Shown here piece after piece: positions 1-9,652 of a DNA stretch of 64,000 nucleotides. The notes under the pieces are model-generated. The model did no database searches, was not told the origin of the DNA, and saw nothing but the letters and a program-made list of their open reading frames with translations. This DNA is from Ferirhizobium litorale (GTDB lineage Bacteria; Pseudomonadota; Alphaproteobacteria; Rhizobiales; Rhizobiaceae), in contig JALDYZ010000004.1 in assembly GCA_030028905.1 (NCBI GenBank), positions 124,001 through 188,000 of the forward strand. The letters are read 5' to 3'. The translations under genes and the position numbers were made by a program. The stretch's first letter is position 1. The number at the start of each line of letters is the position of its first letter.

Positions 1-117
1 TTTCTAAGCGGAACCTAGAGAGGCAATCTTGCGTGGGACTTACGGAGGCAATCGCCCGGATGCCGGAGCCGGAAGGACGGTCGGGTGATCGTCAGGTGCG
101 GGCCCGGGAGGTGCATG

Positions 118-774
118 ATGGCATTCGCCGATAGAGCCGAGGCGGGCGCCCGTCTCGCCAACGCGCTCGATGACTATCAGGGTGAGGATGTGGTCGTCGT
201 CGGCCTTCCACGCGGTGGCGTAGAAGTCGCCTTTCCCATCGCGCGCCATCTCGATGCACCACTAACGGTCGTTCTGATCCGCAAGATCGGATTCCCCATG
301 CACCCTGAACTCGCCATGGGCGCCATCGTCGACGGCGACGAACCCATCACCGTGAAAAACGAGGATGTCCTCCGGCGTGGGCATATCCCCAAGATCATCT
401 TCGATGAGGTGGCGCAACGCGAGCTTGCCGAAATCCATCGCCGCCAGAAAATCTACCTGCGCGACCGCTCCTCGGTTCCACTCGAGGGACGCGTCGTGAT
501 CATCGTCGATGACGGTATTGCCACCGGCGCGACCGTCCGTGCCGCGATCGCCGGCATCAAGGCCAGGAAGCCGCGCAAGATCGTTCTGGCAGTACCAGTC
601 GCTGCAGAGGATTCGCTGGAGACGATACGGGCTGAAGTGGACGAGGTGATCTGCCTCGAGCCGCTGCACCGACTCGGCGCCATCAGTCTGAGCTACCATC
701 ACTTCCCGCAACTCACCGACAACGACGTGATCGCGCTGCTCGACGCGGCTGAACGACCGTCGACGCCGCAATGA
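118..774 (+). CDS. phosphoribosyltransferase-fold protein
   Basis: A 218-residue protein with a type I phosphoribosyltransferase fold. The PRPP-binding loop is visible at about residues 126-139 (VVIIVDDGIATGAT), and an earlier LPRGGVEVA stretch at about 30-38 fits the first strand/loop of these enzymes. The substrate cannot be read from the sequence; stand-alone members of this family are usually annotated only as putative phosphoribosyltransferases. Two adjacent ATG codons lie at 115 and 118; the GGGAGGT ribosome site just upstream is better spaced for 118. It is transcribed toward the flagellar genes, which end facing it, so it is probably a separate transcription unit. Confidence 0.8.
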   Translation: MAFADRAEAGARLANALDDYQGEDVVVVGLPRGGVEVAFPIARHLDAPLTVVLIRKIGFPMHPELAMGAIVDGDEPITVKNEDVLRRGHIPKIIFDEVAQRELAEIHRRQKIYLRDRSSVPLEGRVVIIVDDGIATGATVRAAIAGIKARKPRKIVLAVPVAAEDSLETIRAEVDEVICLEPLHRLGAISLSYHHFPQLTDNDVIALLDAAERPSTPQ

Positions 775-795
775 GCCCACGGTCCAAAGGCTACG

Positions 796-1332
796 CTAGT
801 AGACCTCGCCGTTCGAAGTGACGATGACCCACTTGCCGTCGCGCTGCTCGAGTGTGGCGACGCGGCTGTTGTCGGGCAGGATCGAGCCGATCTGCACCAT
901 GTACATGCCGGCGTCGTCCTCGATCATCGCGCGGCCATTGGCGACGTGGAGCAGGCGAAAGCCGCCCTTGCCCGGGAACGGCTGCTCTTCCTTCAATGCC
1001 GCGCCCCTGGCTTTTTCCGCGCCGAGCTTGGACACGGTCGCCGTCACCACCGGATCGACGGCGGGCGGCGTGGCATCTTCGGTATTGTCGGCCATGGCGA
1101 GCGGAGAGACGCTGAAAACGTTCCGTGCCTGGCTGCTGGGCAAGTCGCGGGTGGTGTCGGCGGAGCCGCCGTGGATGCCGAACTTGTCGCTGTTCAGGAA
1201 CACGTACCATGGGAAAAGCGCCGCGCCGGCGGCCATGACAAGGCCCGCTACGGTCAACGCGCGGTCGGTCACGGAATGATCGCTCGGCGGCCTTGCAGGC
1301 GCTACCTTTTCGTCCGCATCAAAATCGGTCAC
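796..1332 (-). CDS. unknown membrane-anchored protein of the flagellar locus
   Basis: A 178-residue protein directly downstream of fliI (2-nt gap), so it is probably cotranslated with it. It starts with GTG, preceded by a GAGGGGAT ribosome site inside the end of fliI. The N-terminal ~22 residues are charged and Pro-rich, followed by one hydrophobic segment (about residues 25-46, ALTVAGLVMAAGAALFPWYV), a disordered linker, and a compact C-terminal domain of about 80 residues with alternating Gly/Val. This predicts an anchored protein with a periplasmic domain. I do not recognise a named family; its position suggests a role in flagellar assembly or a motor accessory function, which is inference. 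Confidence 0.75.
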   Translation of the reverse strand: MTDFDADEKVAPARPPSDHSVTDRALTVAGLVMAAGAALFPWYVFLNSDKFGIHGGSADTTRDLPSSQARNVFSVSPLAMADNTEDATPPAVDPVVTATVSKLGAEKARGAALKEEQPFPGKGGFRLLHVANGRAMIEDDAGMYMVQIGSILPDNSRVATLEQRDGKWVIVTSNGEVY

Positions 1333-1334
1333 GT

Positions 1335-2741
1335 CTATCCCCTCTGTCTAGGCGCTTGCTGCATCGGCGATGGCGGAAGGCCGGCTGCGGCCTTGAGCGC
1401 CGAAGCAAGATCGGCGAAGGCATCCGCGCACGGCTTTCCGTCGGGTGTCTGTTTCAGGACTTCGTAGATGATGGGAACCTGCTTGATCGCCATGTCGAGA
1501 TCGGCATCGGTTCCGGGGCGGTACCCCCCGATCAGCCGCAAATCGCGCGTCTCCTCGAAGCGGTGGATAAGCGACTTCAGGCGCGACACCAGCTTTTCCT
1601 GATCGGCCGTCCATGCCTTGCGCGCGAGGCGTGAAATCGACGCCAGCGGGTTGATGGGCGGATAGCGCCCCTCCTCCGCGAGACTGCGGTCGAGCACGAT
1701 GTGCCCGTCGAGAATGCCGCGGGTGGAGTCCGCGATCGGGTCGTTGTGGTTGTCGCCGTCGACGAGAATGGAGATGATCGCGGTGACCGTGCCCGTGCCT
1801 TCGGGTCCGGGGCCGGCGCGCTCAAGCAAGCGCGGCAGCTCGGTGAACACCGATGCCGGATATCCGCGGGCGACCGGCGGCTCACCGGAGGCCACCGCCA
1901 CCTCGCGGATGGCATGGGCAAAACGAGTGACGCTGTCGACGATCAGCAGCACATCGTCGCCCTGGTCGCGGAAGTGCTCGGCGATCGTCACGGCACAGAG
2001 CGGCGCCATCTTGCGCAGCATCGGGCTCTCGTCGCTCGTCGCCACCACGGCGATCGATTTCGCCATGTTGTCGCCCAGCGTATCCTCGATGAACTCACGC
2101 ACTTCGCGGCCGCGCTCGCCGACCAGCGCGATCACAACCTTGTCGAAGGCATCGGCGCGCGCCAGCATCGACAACAGCGTCGACTTGCCGACGCCTGATC
2201 CAGCGAAGATGCCGAGGCGCTGACCGAGGCAGAGGGGCGAGAAGAGATCGATCGCCTTGACCCCGGTCCTGAACCCATCCTGCACCCTTCGGCGGGTCAT
2301 CGAGGGAGGCGCGGTATTGGAGATCGAACGGCGGACAGTCCCCGGCGCCAGCGGTCCGCGGCCATCGATCGGTTCGCCGAGCGCATTGATCGTGCGCCCA
2401 CACCAGCTTTCGTCCGGCGCAACACGAAAGGCGCCTTTTCGGATGACCGTGTCGTGGATGCCGATCGGCTCGCCGGGCTCTATCGGGCAGACATAGACAA
2501 GATCCGGCTCTACCCGGACGACCTCCCCGAGATGGATACCCGTCGTGCTGCGATGGGCGACAAATTCGCCAAGCCGGACATGGCGCGAAAGCCCACTGAC
2601 AGTGTAGTGACCGGCAGCGATCGTCTGCACGCGGCCGCCATGGGCAACCGAATACTCCGGATCGGCATAGCGCGCGACCAGTCCGGAAAGCTGGGTGAGC
2701 TTCCGCGAAATCGCACCTGCCGGGAGCACATCATCCATCAT
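1335..2741 (-). CDS. fliI: flagellum-specific ATPase FliI
   Basis: The F1-beta-like ATPase of the flagellar type III export apparatus, which acts at the cytoplasmic face of the basal body to help unload export substrates. At 468 residues it has the usual family length. The Walker A motif (FAGSGVGKST) lies near residues 180-190, and Walker B-type DDVLLIVDSVTRFA near 265. The reading frame is intact, with tandem ATG codons at the start. It follows flgF on the same strand (17-nt gap) and precedes the unknown 178-residue protein, consistent with one minus-strand operon starting at the DUF1217 gene. Confidence 0.96.
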   Translation of the reverse strand: MMDDVLPAGAISRKLTQLSGLVARYADPEYSVAHGGRVQTIAAGHYTVSGLSRHVRLGEFVAHRSTTGIHLGEVVRVEPDLVYVCPIEPGEPIGIHDTVIRKGAFRVAPDESWCGRTINALGEPIDGRGPLAPGTVRRSISNTAPPSMTRRRVQDGFRTGVKAIDLFSPLCLGQRLGIFAGSGVGKSTLLSMLARADAFDKVVIALVGERGREVREFIEDTLGDNMAKSIAVVATSDESPMLRKMAPLCAVTIAEHFRDQGDDVLLIVDSVTRFAHAIREVAVASGEPPVARGYPASVFTELPRLLERAGPGPEGTGTVTAIISILVDGDNHNDPIADSTRGILDGHIVLDRSLAEEGRYPPINPLASISRLARKAWTADQEKLVSRLKSLIHRFEETRDLRLIGGYRPGTDADLDMAIKQVPIIYEVLKQTPDGKPCADAFADLASALKAAAGLPPSPMQQAPRQRG

Positions 2742-2758
2742 AAATCAACCGTCCCGGG

Positions 2759-3493
2759 TCAACGGCTTCCGCCGAGGGTCTTGATCGCTTCCTGCAGCGA
2801 GTTCTCGCTGTCTCGCATCAACGCCGTGATGCTCTCGAAGGCGCGATTGACCTGGATGAGCTGGGTCATCTCACCGATGGCATTGACGTTGGATTGTTCG
2901 AGATAACCCTGGACCACAGCAACATCGTACCTGTCGACAACCGGCCGGGCAGTATCGGTCATCTTCACGCCGCTGTTTTCAAAGCGGACGAAACCCTTGT
3001 CGATATCGGCCTGGAAGAGACCGATCGAGGCGACCTGCCTGCCATTCTGCATGACGATGCCGCTGGCGCCGACAGTTGGCGGACCGGCATCCCGCTGGAG
3101 CTGGATCGGCGCGCCGCCGGCATCGAGAACCGGATATCCTTGTGAAGACAGGAGCTCCCCGGTCTCCGTCATCGTGAAGCGGCCGTCGCGCGTAAGCACG
3201 GTGCCGACCGGCGTGTCGATGGCGAACCAGGCATTGCCCTTGATCGCAAAATCGAGCTGATTGCCGGTCTGCTGGAGTTCTCCGGTGCGGGTCGAGAGGT
3301 AGTCGTTGCCCTGGTTGACGAAGGCAACCTTGGCATTCAAATCGTTGCGCGTGTTGCTGAGGACCTCGTCGAACTTGACCTCTGTGGCGCGGAAGCCAAC
3401 GGTGTTCACGTTCGCCATGTTGTCGGCGATCGTCGTCAGGCGCCGTTCGAGCGCCATCTGCGACGAGATGGAAACATAGATACCGGTCTGCAT
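2759..3493 (-). CDS. flgF: flagellar basal-body proximal rod protein FlgF
   Basis: A 244-residue rod protein. The N-terminal flagellar rod/hook signature is clear (ALERRLTTIADNMANVNTVG, about residues 14-33) and the C-terminal hook-rod motif is present (VNAIGEMTQLIQVNRAFES). Length and architecture match FlgF rather than the longer FlgG, and the rhizobial order flgF-fliI supports this. FlgF is exported without a cleaved signal and polymerises in the periplasmic rod. The gene starts only 2 nt after the stop codon of the upstream DUF1217 gene, so translational coupling is likely. Confidence 0.93.
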   Translation of the reverse strand: MQTGIYVSISSQMALERRLTTIADNMANVNTVGFRATEVKFDEVLSNTRNDLNAKVAFVNQGNDYLSTRTGELQQTGNQLDFAIKGNAWFAIDTPVGTVLTRDGRFTMTETGELLSSQGYPVLDAGGAPIQLQRDAGPPTVGASGIVMQNGRQVASIGLFQADIDKGFVRFENSGVKMTDTARPVVDRYDVAVVQGYLEQSNVNAIGEMTQLIQVNRAFESITALMRDSENSLQEAIKTLGGSR

Positions 3494-3495
3494 TG

Positions 3496-4275
3496 TCAGC
3501 GACCCCCGAGTTTAAGCGAATTGATGGAAAGCAGCAGGTCCGGCGAAATGCCATGACCGGCCGAGGAGCCGAAGACTGCCAGGGGATCGTAGTTGTCCGA
3601 GGGATTGTGCAACTCCCACATCGCCGTAAAGCGCTCGAGGAACAGCCCGACCTTCTCGGGGTCCTGGAAATCCTCGACGTCGATGCTTTTCTCGATGAAG
3701 GCCGCCTGCTTGTCGACGTCCGACGCCGCGACCTCCTCCGGTATGCCAAGGGCGACGCGCACGACTGCGGCAAGCGCATCGTCGGCAAGCACCGACATGC
3801 CCGATGTGATCGTGGATGCCTTGCGCTCGAAATAGAGGGCAAGGCGAACGCCCGCATTGTCGTCACCGGCATCCTGCTCGAGCGTCTGGCGCAGATAGTT
3901 GTCGACGACGCCGCGCTGCGCCTTGTCGAACGATGTAGTCGCTTGTCCGAACATCGCAAAGTCGAAAGTCTTTGCGAGCTCCGCGTAGCGGCCGTCGGCG
4001 AGTTTGTTAGCGAACGCCTCCTCGTTGGCCACCCCTTCGGTGAGAACCTTGCGGATGAAGGCCTTGGCATAGGCCATGTCTTCGAGACCGTGCGCCTTCA
4101 ACGCGTAATTGTAGATGCGGCTATCGGCCATGAAGTCGTTGATGCTTTTGATCGAGCCAATATTCGCCAGGTAGTATTCCGTCTCGCGCGCCACATCCGG
4201 CTTGCCGGCCACCCGGTCCAGCGACTTCGAGATGTCCTGGCTGATCAGCCTGTAGCTTGTGTAGGTTGTCGTCAC
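3496..4275 (-). CDS. DUF1217 family protein of the flagellar locus
   Basis: A predominantly helical protein of about 259 residues that I recognise as a DUF1217 member, a family common in rhizobial flagellar clusters and without an established biochemical function. I chose the GTG at 4275, giving VTTTYTSYRLISQ at the N-terminus; TTYTSYRLI is a typical family beginning. The frame stays open to an ATG at 4440, but that would leave 20 bp to the divergent motA start and adds non-family sequence. The chosen start leaves about 185 bp for divergent promoters. The C-terminal end (DLLLSINSLKLG) is coupled to flgF by a 2-nt gap. Confidence 0.8.
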   Translation of the reverse strand: MTTTYTSYRLISQDISKSLDRVAGKPDVARETEYYLANIGSIKSINDFMADSRIYNYALKAHGLEDMAYAKAFIRKVLTEGVANEEAFANKLADGRYAELAKTFDFAMFGQATTSFDKAQRGVVDNYLRQTLEQDAGDDNAGVRLALYFERKASTITSGMSVLADDALAAVVRVALGIPEEVAASDVDKQAAFIEKSIDVEDFQDPEKVGLFLERFTAMWELHNPSDNYDPLAVFGSSAGHGISPDLLLSINSLKLGGR

Positions 4276-4460
4276 GATGAACCCGTTTCCCGAATCGAAT
4301 CGAACAGAACGAAGCTGCCCCTCGACCGTGACAATGGCGGCAATGGCTTGCGCGAAACTGTCTGTAGAGGCGTGTTTCAAGCGACACCGCGGAACAGCTT
4401 CACGCAAGCCAGCTCCCGTATCGGTGGCAATGGAAAACAACGTTCAGATACGGGCACACA

Positions 4461-5330
4461 ATGAATATTATCATCGGATTGGTGGTCACGTTTGGCTGCA
4501 TCATCGGCGGCTTCATGGCCATGGGTGGCCATGTCGAGGTCCTTTTTCAGCCATTCGAGGTCCTGATCATCGGCGGAGCCGGTCTCGGTGGTTTCATCAT
4601 GGCCAACCCGCTGAAAGTACTGAAAGACTCTGGCAAGGCGCTGGCGGAAGCATTCAGGAACAAGGTGCCGAAGGAGCGTGACTACCTCGATACGCTGGGC
4701 GTGCTCTATTCGCTGATGCGCGACCTGCGCACCAAGTCTCGCAACGAGATCGAAGCCCATATCGACAATCCGGACGAATCGTCGATCTTCCAGTCCGCTC
4801 CGAACCTGCTGAAGAACAAGGAACTGACGTCTTTCATCTGCGACTACGTTCGCCTCATCATCATCGGGAATGCCCGCTCCCATGAGATCGAGGCGCTGAT
4901 GGATGAAGAAATCAACACCATCCTGCACGACAAGATGAAGCCCTATCATGCGATCACGGCGATGGGCGACGCCTTCCCGGCGATCGGCATCATCGCCGCC
5001 GTTCTCGGGGTCATCAAGGCGATGGCGGCCATCAACGAGTCGCCGGAAGTGCTCGGTCACCTGATCGGCGCGGCACTTGTCGGGACCTTCCTCGGGATCC
5101 TGCTTTCCTATTCGGTCTGCAACCCGCTGACCGCCCAGATAAAGATGGTTCGCACCAAGCAGCACCGCCTCTACATCATCGTGAAGCAGACGCTGCTGGC
5201 CTACATGAACGGTTCCGTGCCGCAGGTCGCACTCGAATACGGCCGCAAGACGATCTCCTCATACGAGCGTCCGTCAATCGACGCCGTTGAACAAGAAATG
5301 ATGAGCCCGGGAGGCGAGAAGGCGGCATGA
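4461..5330 (+). CDS. motA: flagellar motor stator protein MotA
   Basis: The proton-channel stator subunit MotA, 289 residues, inner membrane. Hydrophobic segments are visible at about residues 2-20 and 33-50, and two more at about 170-225 ([18 protein letters not shown] and [15 protein letters not shown]). The long cytoplasmic loop between them carries the charged [12 protein letters not shown] stretch expected for contact with FliG. No motB follows; in Sinorhizobium, motB lies in a separate motBC operon, so its absence here is normal. It is the first gene of the rightward run motA-fliM-fliN-fliG-flhB and shares its promoter region with the divergent DUF1217 gene. Confidence 0.95.
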   Translation: MNIIIGLVVTFGCIIGGFMAMGGHVEVLFQPFEVLIIGGAGLGGFIMANPLKVLKDSGKALAEAFRNKVPKERDYLDTLGVLYSLMRDLRTKSRNEIEAHIDNPDESSIFQSAPNLLKNKELTSFICDYVRLIIIGNARSHEIEALMDEEINTILHDKMKPYHAITAMGDAFPAIGIIAAVLGVIKAMAAINESPEVLGHLIGAALVGTFLGILLSYSVCNPLTAQIKMVRTKQHRLYIIVKQTLLAYMNGSVPQVALEYGRKTISSYERPSIDAVEQEMMSPGGEKAA

Positions 5331-6283
5331 CGACCAGGACGACGGCACCCACGGCCCAGGTACCCGCGATGGACCGCGCACTCCACGCAATGCTGACCGG
5401 CAGCCTCGGCGACAAGGCCACCGTCGCCAAGCTGGCTGCCCAGTTTGGCGAACTCTACTGCGAATTTCTTCCCGACGTTTTCAAAAGTGAAACCGGGCTC
5501 GAAATCCAGGTCCGCTACAACGGATGCGAAACGGGCCTGATGAACGACCTGATCGCCGATCTCGGTGACAACATGGCGCTGGCAGATGGTTCGCTGCGCA
5601 ACTGGTCGCCGGGCTTCACGCTCGCCTGCGGCAACGGTTTCGTCATCACGCTGATGGAGAACCTTCTCGGCGCGGAGCCCGACACCATAGTCGAGCCGAT
5701 AGAACGGCCGCTCTCGAAAATCGAACTCGACCTCGCGGTCATGGTCTTCGATCGTATCGCCAACGTATTGAAATCGGGCGTCAACGCGCGGGGCAGCTTC
5801 GATGCGACGCTCCTGGCGCCGCACAATGCCGACGATCGACCGCGCCCGGACGCGGATCATGTCGACGAGTACGCCGCAGCGATCAAGTTGAGCATCCAGC
5901 TCGGCCCGGTCATTTCGGAATTCGCGCTGATAGTCCCGCAAAAGGCCCTTCTCAAGACGACGGTGATCACGCCGAAATCGCGCGGGCATTCCTCCGAAAG
6001 CCAGGAGCAGTGGGCCGAACGGATTGGCGACCAGGTGAAGCGGTCGCAGATCACGCTGGAGGCGCGCATAAGTCTGCAGCCATTGACGCTGGCAACGATC
6101 GCTCGGCTTGCGCCCGGCGACGTCATCCCCTTCCTCGACACCGGCGAGGTGCTCGTCGACGTCAGCGCCAACGGCAAGGATCTCTACCTCTGCGAGTTCG
6201 GGCGCTCCGGCGCAAACTACACCGTCCGGGTCAAGGACAATCCGGGCGCCGACGGGGACATTCTTCGGCAATTGATTGGATGA
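5327..6283 (+). CDS. fliM: flagellar motor switch protein FliM
   Basis: The C-ring switch protein, 318 residues, that binds phosphorylated CheY and transmits direction or speed changes. It has the central CheC-like domain and a C-terminal SpoA-like domain (about residues 240-318, [20 protein letters not shown] through VRVKDNPG). The N-terminal CheY-binding segment is diverged from the enterobacterial form, as is usual in rhizobia. It starts inside the end of motA (ATGA overlap), so the two are translationally coupled. Confidence 0.92.
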   Translation: MTTRTTAPTAQVPAMDRALHAMLTGSLGDKATVAKLAAQFGELYCEFLPDVFKSETGLEIQVRYNGCETGLMNDLIADLGDNMALADGSLRNWSPGFTLACGNGFVITLMENLLGAEPDTIVEPIERPLSKIELDLAVMVFDRIANVLKSGVNARGSFDATLLAPHNADDRPRPDADHVDEYAAAIKLSIQLGPVISEFALIVPQKALLKTTVITPKSRGHSSESQEQWAERIGDQVKRSQITLEARISLQPLTLATIARLAPGDVIPFLDTGEVLVDVSANGKDLYLCEFGRSGANYTVRVKDNPGADGDILRQLIG

Positions 6284-6350
6284 CGGCAATTTCAGCTTCG
6301 GCCTGTGTACGATGCAGGCTGAGGCAAGTTTCAACTGGAATAGTGATTTC

Positions 6351-6920
6351 ATGGCTACGAAAAAGACCCCCCCTATCGACCTTGACGAGATGATCGGCGG
6401 AACCGGCAACGACGGCGAACTCGAACAGGCTATCGACAACCTTCGTGGTGTCCTGAAAACAGATGCAGCCGGCGAACTGCCGGACATCGAAAGCGACTTT
6501 CCCGACACCGGCACCGATCTTGCGCAGTTCGGCGCCGCCGACACGTTCGGCTCCGAGTTCGGCGCGGCGGCCGCCCTCGGCGGCAGTGAATTCGGAACCT
6601 CCGATTTCGGCGGTTCCGCTTTCGGCGACAATGAAGTGTCGAGCCGCGAACCGGGTAGCGCTCTTTCAGCCAACATGGATCTCATCATGGACATCCCGAT
6701 CGATGTCCAGATCGTGCTCGGCACCAGCCGCATGCAGGTCTCCGGCCTCATGAACCTCACGGAGGGCGCAATCATCGGCCTCGACAAGAAGATCGGCGAG
6801 CCGGTCGAGATCGTCGTCAACGGCCGTAGGATCGCACGCGGCGAGATCACCGTGCTCGAGAACGACGATACCCGCTTCGGCGTCAAGCTGATCGAAGTGA
6901 CAGCGACGCGGAAGGCCTAA
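6351..6920 (+). CDS. fliN: flagellar motor switch protein FliN
   Basis: The C-ring component FliN. The C-terminal SpoA domain is plain (about residues 110-186: [20 protein letters not shown] ... [17 protein letters not shown]). I chose the ATG at 6351 (MATKKTPP), giving 189 residues; a TTG at 6276 and an ATG at 6312 are in frame but have no better ribosome site. The protein is longer than enteric FliN because of an acidic, low-complexity N-terminal part with six Phe-Gly dipeptides between about residues 60 and 92. It follows fliM and precedes fliG in the same operon. Confidence 0.9.
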   Translation: MATKKTPPIDLDEMIGGTGNDGELEQAIDNLRGVLKTDAAGELPDIESDFPDTGTDLAQFGAADTFGSEFGAAAALGGSEFGTSDFGGSAFGDNEVSSREPGSALSANMDLIMDIPIDVQIVLGTSRMQVSGLMNLTEGAIIGLDKKIGEPVEIVVNGRRIARGEITVLENDDTRFGVKLIEVTATRKA

Positions 6921-6947
6921 CCCCTGTGGGGGCGGAGAGGAAAGACC

Positions 6948-7985
6948 ATGATGGACTTTGATGATTTCAGCGGCAATCTGCCGGGCAAGCCACTCTCCCA
7001 GGGAGAAAAGGCCGCCGCCGTTCTCCTGGCGATGGGAAAAACCGTTGCCGGTCGTTTGCTCAAGTACTTCACCCAGCACGAATTGCAGGTGATCATCGCC
7101 TGCGCGCAGTCGCTCCGCTCGATCCCCCCCGACGAACTGACCGTCCTGGTCAACGAGTTCGAGGACCTGTTCACCGAAGGCACCGGCCTGATGGACAACG
7201 CAAAGGCGATCGAAGGAATCCTGGAAGAAGGGTTGACCCCGGACGAGGTCGACAGCCTGCTGGGACGACGCACCGCCTTCCAGGGCTACGAAGCCTCCAT
7301 CTGGGACCGCCTCCAAGATGCGGAGCCTGCCTTCATCGGCAAGTTCCTGCTGCGGGAGCACCCGCAAACGGTCGCCTACGTCCTCTCGATGCTGCCGTCT
7401 GCTTTCGGGGCCAAGGTTCTGCTCGAGCTGCCGGACAACCGGCGCGCCGACATCATGAACCGCACTGTCAACTTGAAGAACGTGAGCCCCAAGGCTGCGG
7501 AGATCATCGAGAACCGGGTGATGGAGCTGATCGCCGAGATCGACGCGGATCGCAACTCCGCCGGCTCGACCAAGGTCGCGGAACTGATGAACGAACTGGA
7601 CAAGCCGCAGGTCGAGACCCTGCTCGATTCGCTCGCCACGATCAGCCGCGAGGCGGTCGGCAAGGTCCGCCCGAAGATCTTCCTCTTCGACGATCTGCTC
7701 CAGATGCCGCAGCGCAGCCGCGTCATGCTGTTCAACGACATAGCGGCGGAAGTCGTCACCATGGCACTTCGCGGAGCAACACTCGAGATCCGCGAATGCG
7801 TGCTGGCGTCGATCAGCCCCCGCCAGCGCCGCATGATCGAATCGGATCTTGCGGCCGGCATGGCCGGCGTCAATCCCCGCGAGGTGGCGCTCGCCCGCCG
7901 CGCCGTGGCCCAGGAAGCCATCCGGCTTTCCAATTCCGGCCAGATCCAGCTCAAGGAATCCGACACCGAACAACAGGCGGCCTGA
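6948..7985 (+). CDS. fliG: flagellar motor switch protein FliG
   Basis: The rotor protein FliG, 345 residues, at the interface of the C-ring and stator. The family motif EHPQTVAYVLS is at about residues 127-137, and the C-terminal torque-generating domain (FLFDDLLQMPQRSRVMLFND) begins near 243 with the expected alternating charged residues. The start is a tandem ATG behind a GAGAGGAAAG ribosome site. It is in the motA-fliM-fliN-fliG-flhB run, 27 nt after fliN and about 130 nt before flhB. Confidence 0.95.
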   Translation: MMDFDDFSGNLPGKPLSQGEKAAAVLLAMGKTVAGRLLKYFTQHELQVIIACAQSLRSIPPDELTVLVNEFEDLFTEGTGLMDNAKAIEGILEEGLTPDEVDSLLGRRTAFQGYEASIWDRLQDAEPAFIGKFLLREHPQTVAYVLSMLPSAFGAKVLLELPDNRRADIMNRTVNLKNVSPKAAEIIENRVMELIAEIDADRNSAGSTKVAELMNELDKPQVETLLDSLATISREAVGKVRPKIFLFDDLLQMPQRSRVMLFNDIAAEVVTMALRGATLEIRECVLASISPRQRRMIESDLAAGMAGVNPREVALARRAVAQEAIRLSNSGQIQLKESDTEQQAA

Positions 7986-8114
7986 TCCGCCTTTGTTGAA
8001 AACTCCCAGGCGCGCAGTGCATTCGATTGAAAAGCGCGTTGCAGCCGGATAGCCTTCAAGCATTGAACGCCCGCGTCGTATCGCGGGCGTTTCCCTTTCT
8101 CGAGAGGCGGCGGA

Positions 8115-9197
8115 TTGTCTGACGAAGAAGACAAGGACAGCAAAACAGAGGCGCCGTCCGAGAAAAAAATCCGGGATGCGGCCGAAAAAGGCGACGTGCC
8201 CTTTTCGCGAGAAATCCCGATCTTTGCCTCCGTGCTGGCAATTTATGTCTATCTGATCTTCTTTCTGCCAGACGGCGTCGGCCACATAGCGGTGACGCTG
8301 CGCGACATTTTCGAGCAGCCCGACCAGTGGAAGCTGGAGACAGCCGCAGACGTGATCTCGCTGTTTTCGCATCTCTCCTGGGCGATGGCGGCGTTGCTGG
8401 CGCCGGCATTCATCATGTTCATTGTGTTCGGGCTCTGTGCTTCGGTTTTACAGAACCTGCCGTCTCCGGTTCTGGAGCGCGTCCGACCGCAGATGTCGCG
8501 CCTCTCGCCCGTCAAGGGTTGGCAACGACTCTTCAGCGCGCCTGGTTTCGTCGAGTTCGGCAAGTCGCTTTTCAAGATCATGGTGGTGTCCATGATCATG
8601 TTCTTTGCCCTGCGTGGCCAGTATTTCGCAGCGCTGGATGCAATGTTCTCCGACCCTCAGGTGACGTTCGTCAAGATGGCTGCGGCCATGAAAACGATCC
8701 TCGTCGTGCTGCTTCTGTCCACGGCTGCCGTAGCCGCGGTCGACTTCTTCTGGACCCGCTACCACTGGTACGAAAAGCTCCGGATGACCAAGCAGGAGGT
8801 CAAGGAGGAGATGAAACAGGCGCAGGGCGATCCGATCATCAAGGCACGGCAGCGCTCGATCGCCCGCGATCGGGCCCGCCGCCGCATGATGGACAGCGTC
8901 GCACGCGCCACCCTGGTAATCGCAAATCCAACGCACTACGCGGTAGCCCTGCGCTATGTCAGGGAGGAAAACGACGCGCCGGTGGTGGTTGCCAAGGGCC
9001 AGGACCTGATCGCCCTGAAGATCCGCGAGATAGCCGAACAGAACCACATCCCGGTCTTCGAGGATCCGCCGCTTGCGCGCTCCATGTTTGCGCAAGTCTC
9101 GGTGGATAGTGTCATTCCGTCAGTATTTTACAAAGCGGTGGCGGAGCTAATTCACCGGGTGTACGCCTCCCGCACACAAAGAAAGAAGGGACAATAA
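8115..9197 (+). CDS. flhB: flagellar export switch protein FlhB
   Basis: The substrate-specificity switch of the flagellar type III export gate, 360 residues. Four hydrophobic segments lie in the first ~215 residues. The cytoplasmic domain contains the autocleavage motif NPTH (in [12 protein letters not shown]), so the protein should self-cleave normally. The start is TTG at 8115 ([18 protein letters not shown], the typical FlhB N-terminus), preceded by GAGAGGCGG; no ATG fits this conserved beginning. Downstream, a 149-residue unknown gene starts after 5 nt. Confidence 0.94.
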   Translation: MSDEEDKDSKTEAPSEKKIRDAAEKGDVPFSREIPIFASVLAIYVYLIFFLPDGVGHIAVTLRDIFEQPDQWKLETAADVISLFSHLSWAMAALLAPAFIMFIVFGLCASVLQNLPSPVLERVRPQMSRLSPVKGWQRLFSAPGFVEFGKSLFKIMVVSMIMFFALRGQYFAALDAMFSDPQVTFVKMAAAMKTILVVLLLSTAAVAAVDFFWTRYHWYEKLRMTKQEVKEEMKQAQGDPIIKARQRSIARDRARRRMMDSVARATLVIANPTHYAVALRYVREENDAPVVVAKGQDLIALKIREIAEQNHIPVFEDPPLARSMFAQVSVDSVIPSVFYKAVAELIHRVYASRTQRKKGQ

Positions 9198-9202
9198 AAG
9201 AC

Positions 9203-9652
9203 ATGAAAACATGCCCTTACTCCGCTGAACGTGAACGGATCGTCGCAAACGCCATCCTGCCGGTGGCAAGCGAACTCCGCCTGCTTGATGCATCCGACAT
9301 CATTTCCCTGCTGCGCTTCGAATGCTATGGCAATCTCGCCGAGCTCGTCTCATCGGCAGCGGAACTTTACTTTCACCCGGGTACCATCAACTTCGGCTCC
9401 GGCGGCGACTATACGCTGGAGTGGAACGGCGTGCCGGAAGTCACGCTCGACCTCGAAATCAAGCCAAAGGGCGTCACCGTCTATGCGCGCCTGACGCTCG
9501 CAGCAGAGCACGCGGCAATCGAGATCAATCACGTGGCATTCCAGGAGCCTGCCGCCGACCCGCGGGCCAACACGGCCTTCCTGGAGCGCAGCCTCAACGA
9601 AGCGCGGTTTTCGCGGACGTCGCCGTCCCCGTTGCTTTCGGACGCCGCCTGA
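9203..9652 (+). CDS. unknown protein cotranscribed with flhB
   Basis: A 149-residue soluble protein without signal peptide or membrane segments. It begins 5 nt after flhB, with the AAGGGAC ribosome site lying in the flhB end. The sequence looks real (codon use like its neighbours, mixed alpha/beta pattern such as GVPEVTLDLEIKPKGVTVYARLTL) but I recognise no motif. Being last in the motA-to-flhB operon and next to visR suggests a flagellar role, perhaps a chaperone or regulator of export; this is position-based only. Confidence 0.7.
   Translation: MKTCPYSAERERIVANAILPVASELRLLDASDIISLLRFECYGNLAELVSSAAELYFHPGTINFGSGGDYTLEWNGVPEVTLDLEIKPKGVTVYARLTLAAEHAAIEINHVAFQEPAADPRANTAFLERSLNEARFSRTSPSPLLSDAA

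Noticed and set aside
6276-6350. extended N-terminus of FliN from TTG at 6276
   Set aside because: It overlaps the end of fliM, uses a rare start and adds residues not typical for the family; the ATG at 6351 is more natural.
5201-6886. 561-codon minus-strand open frame antisense to motA, fliM and fliN
   Set aside because: It spans three well-defined plus-strand flagellar genes and shows no conserved motif.
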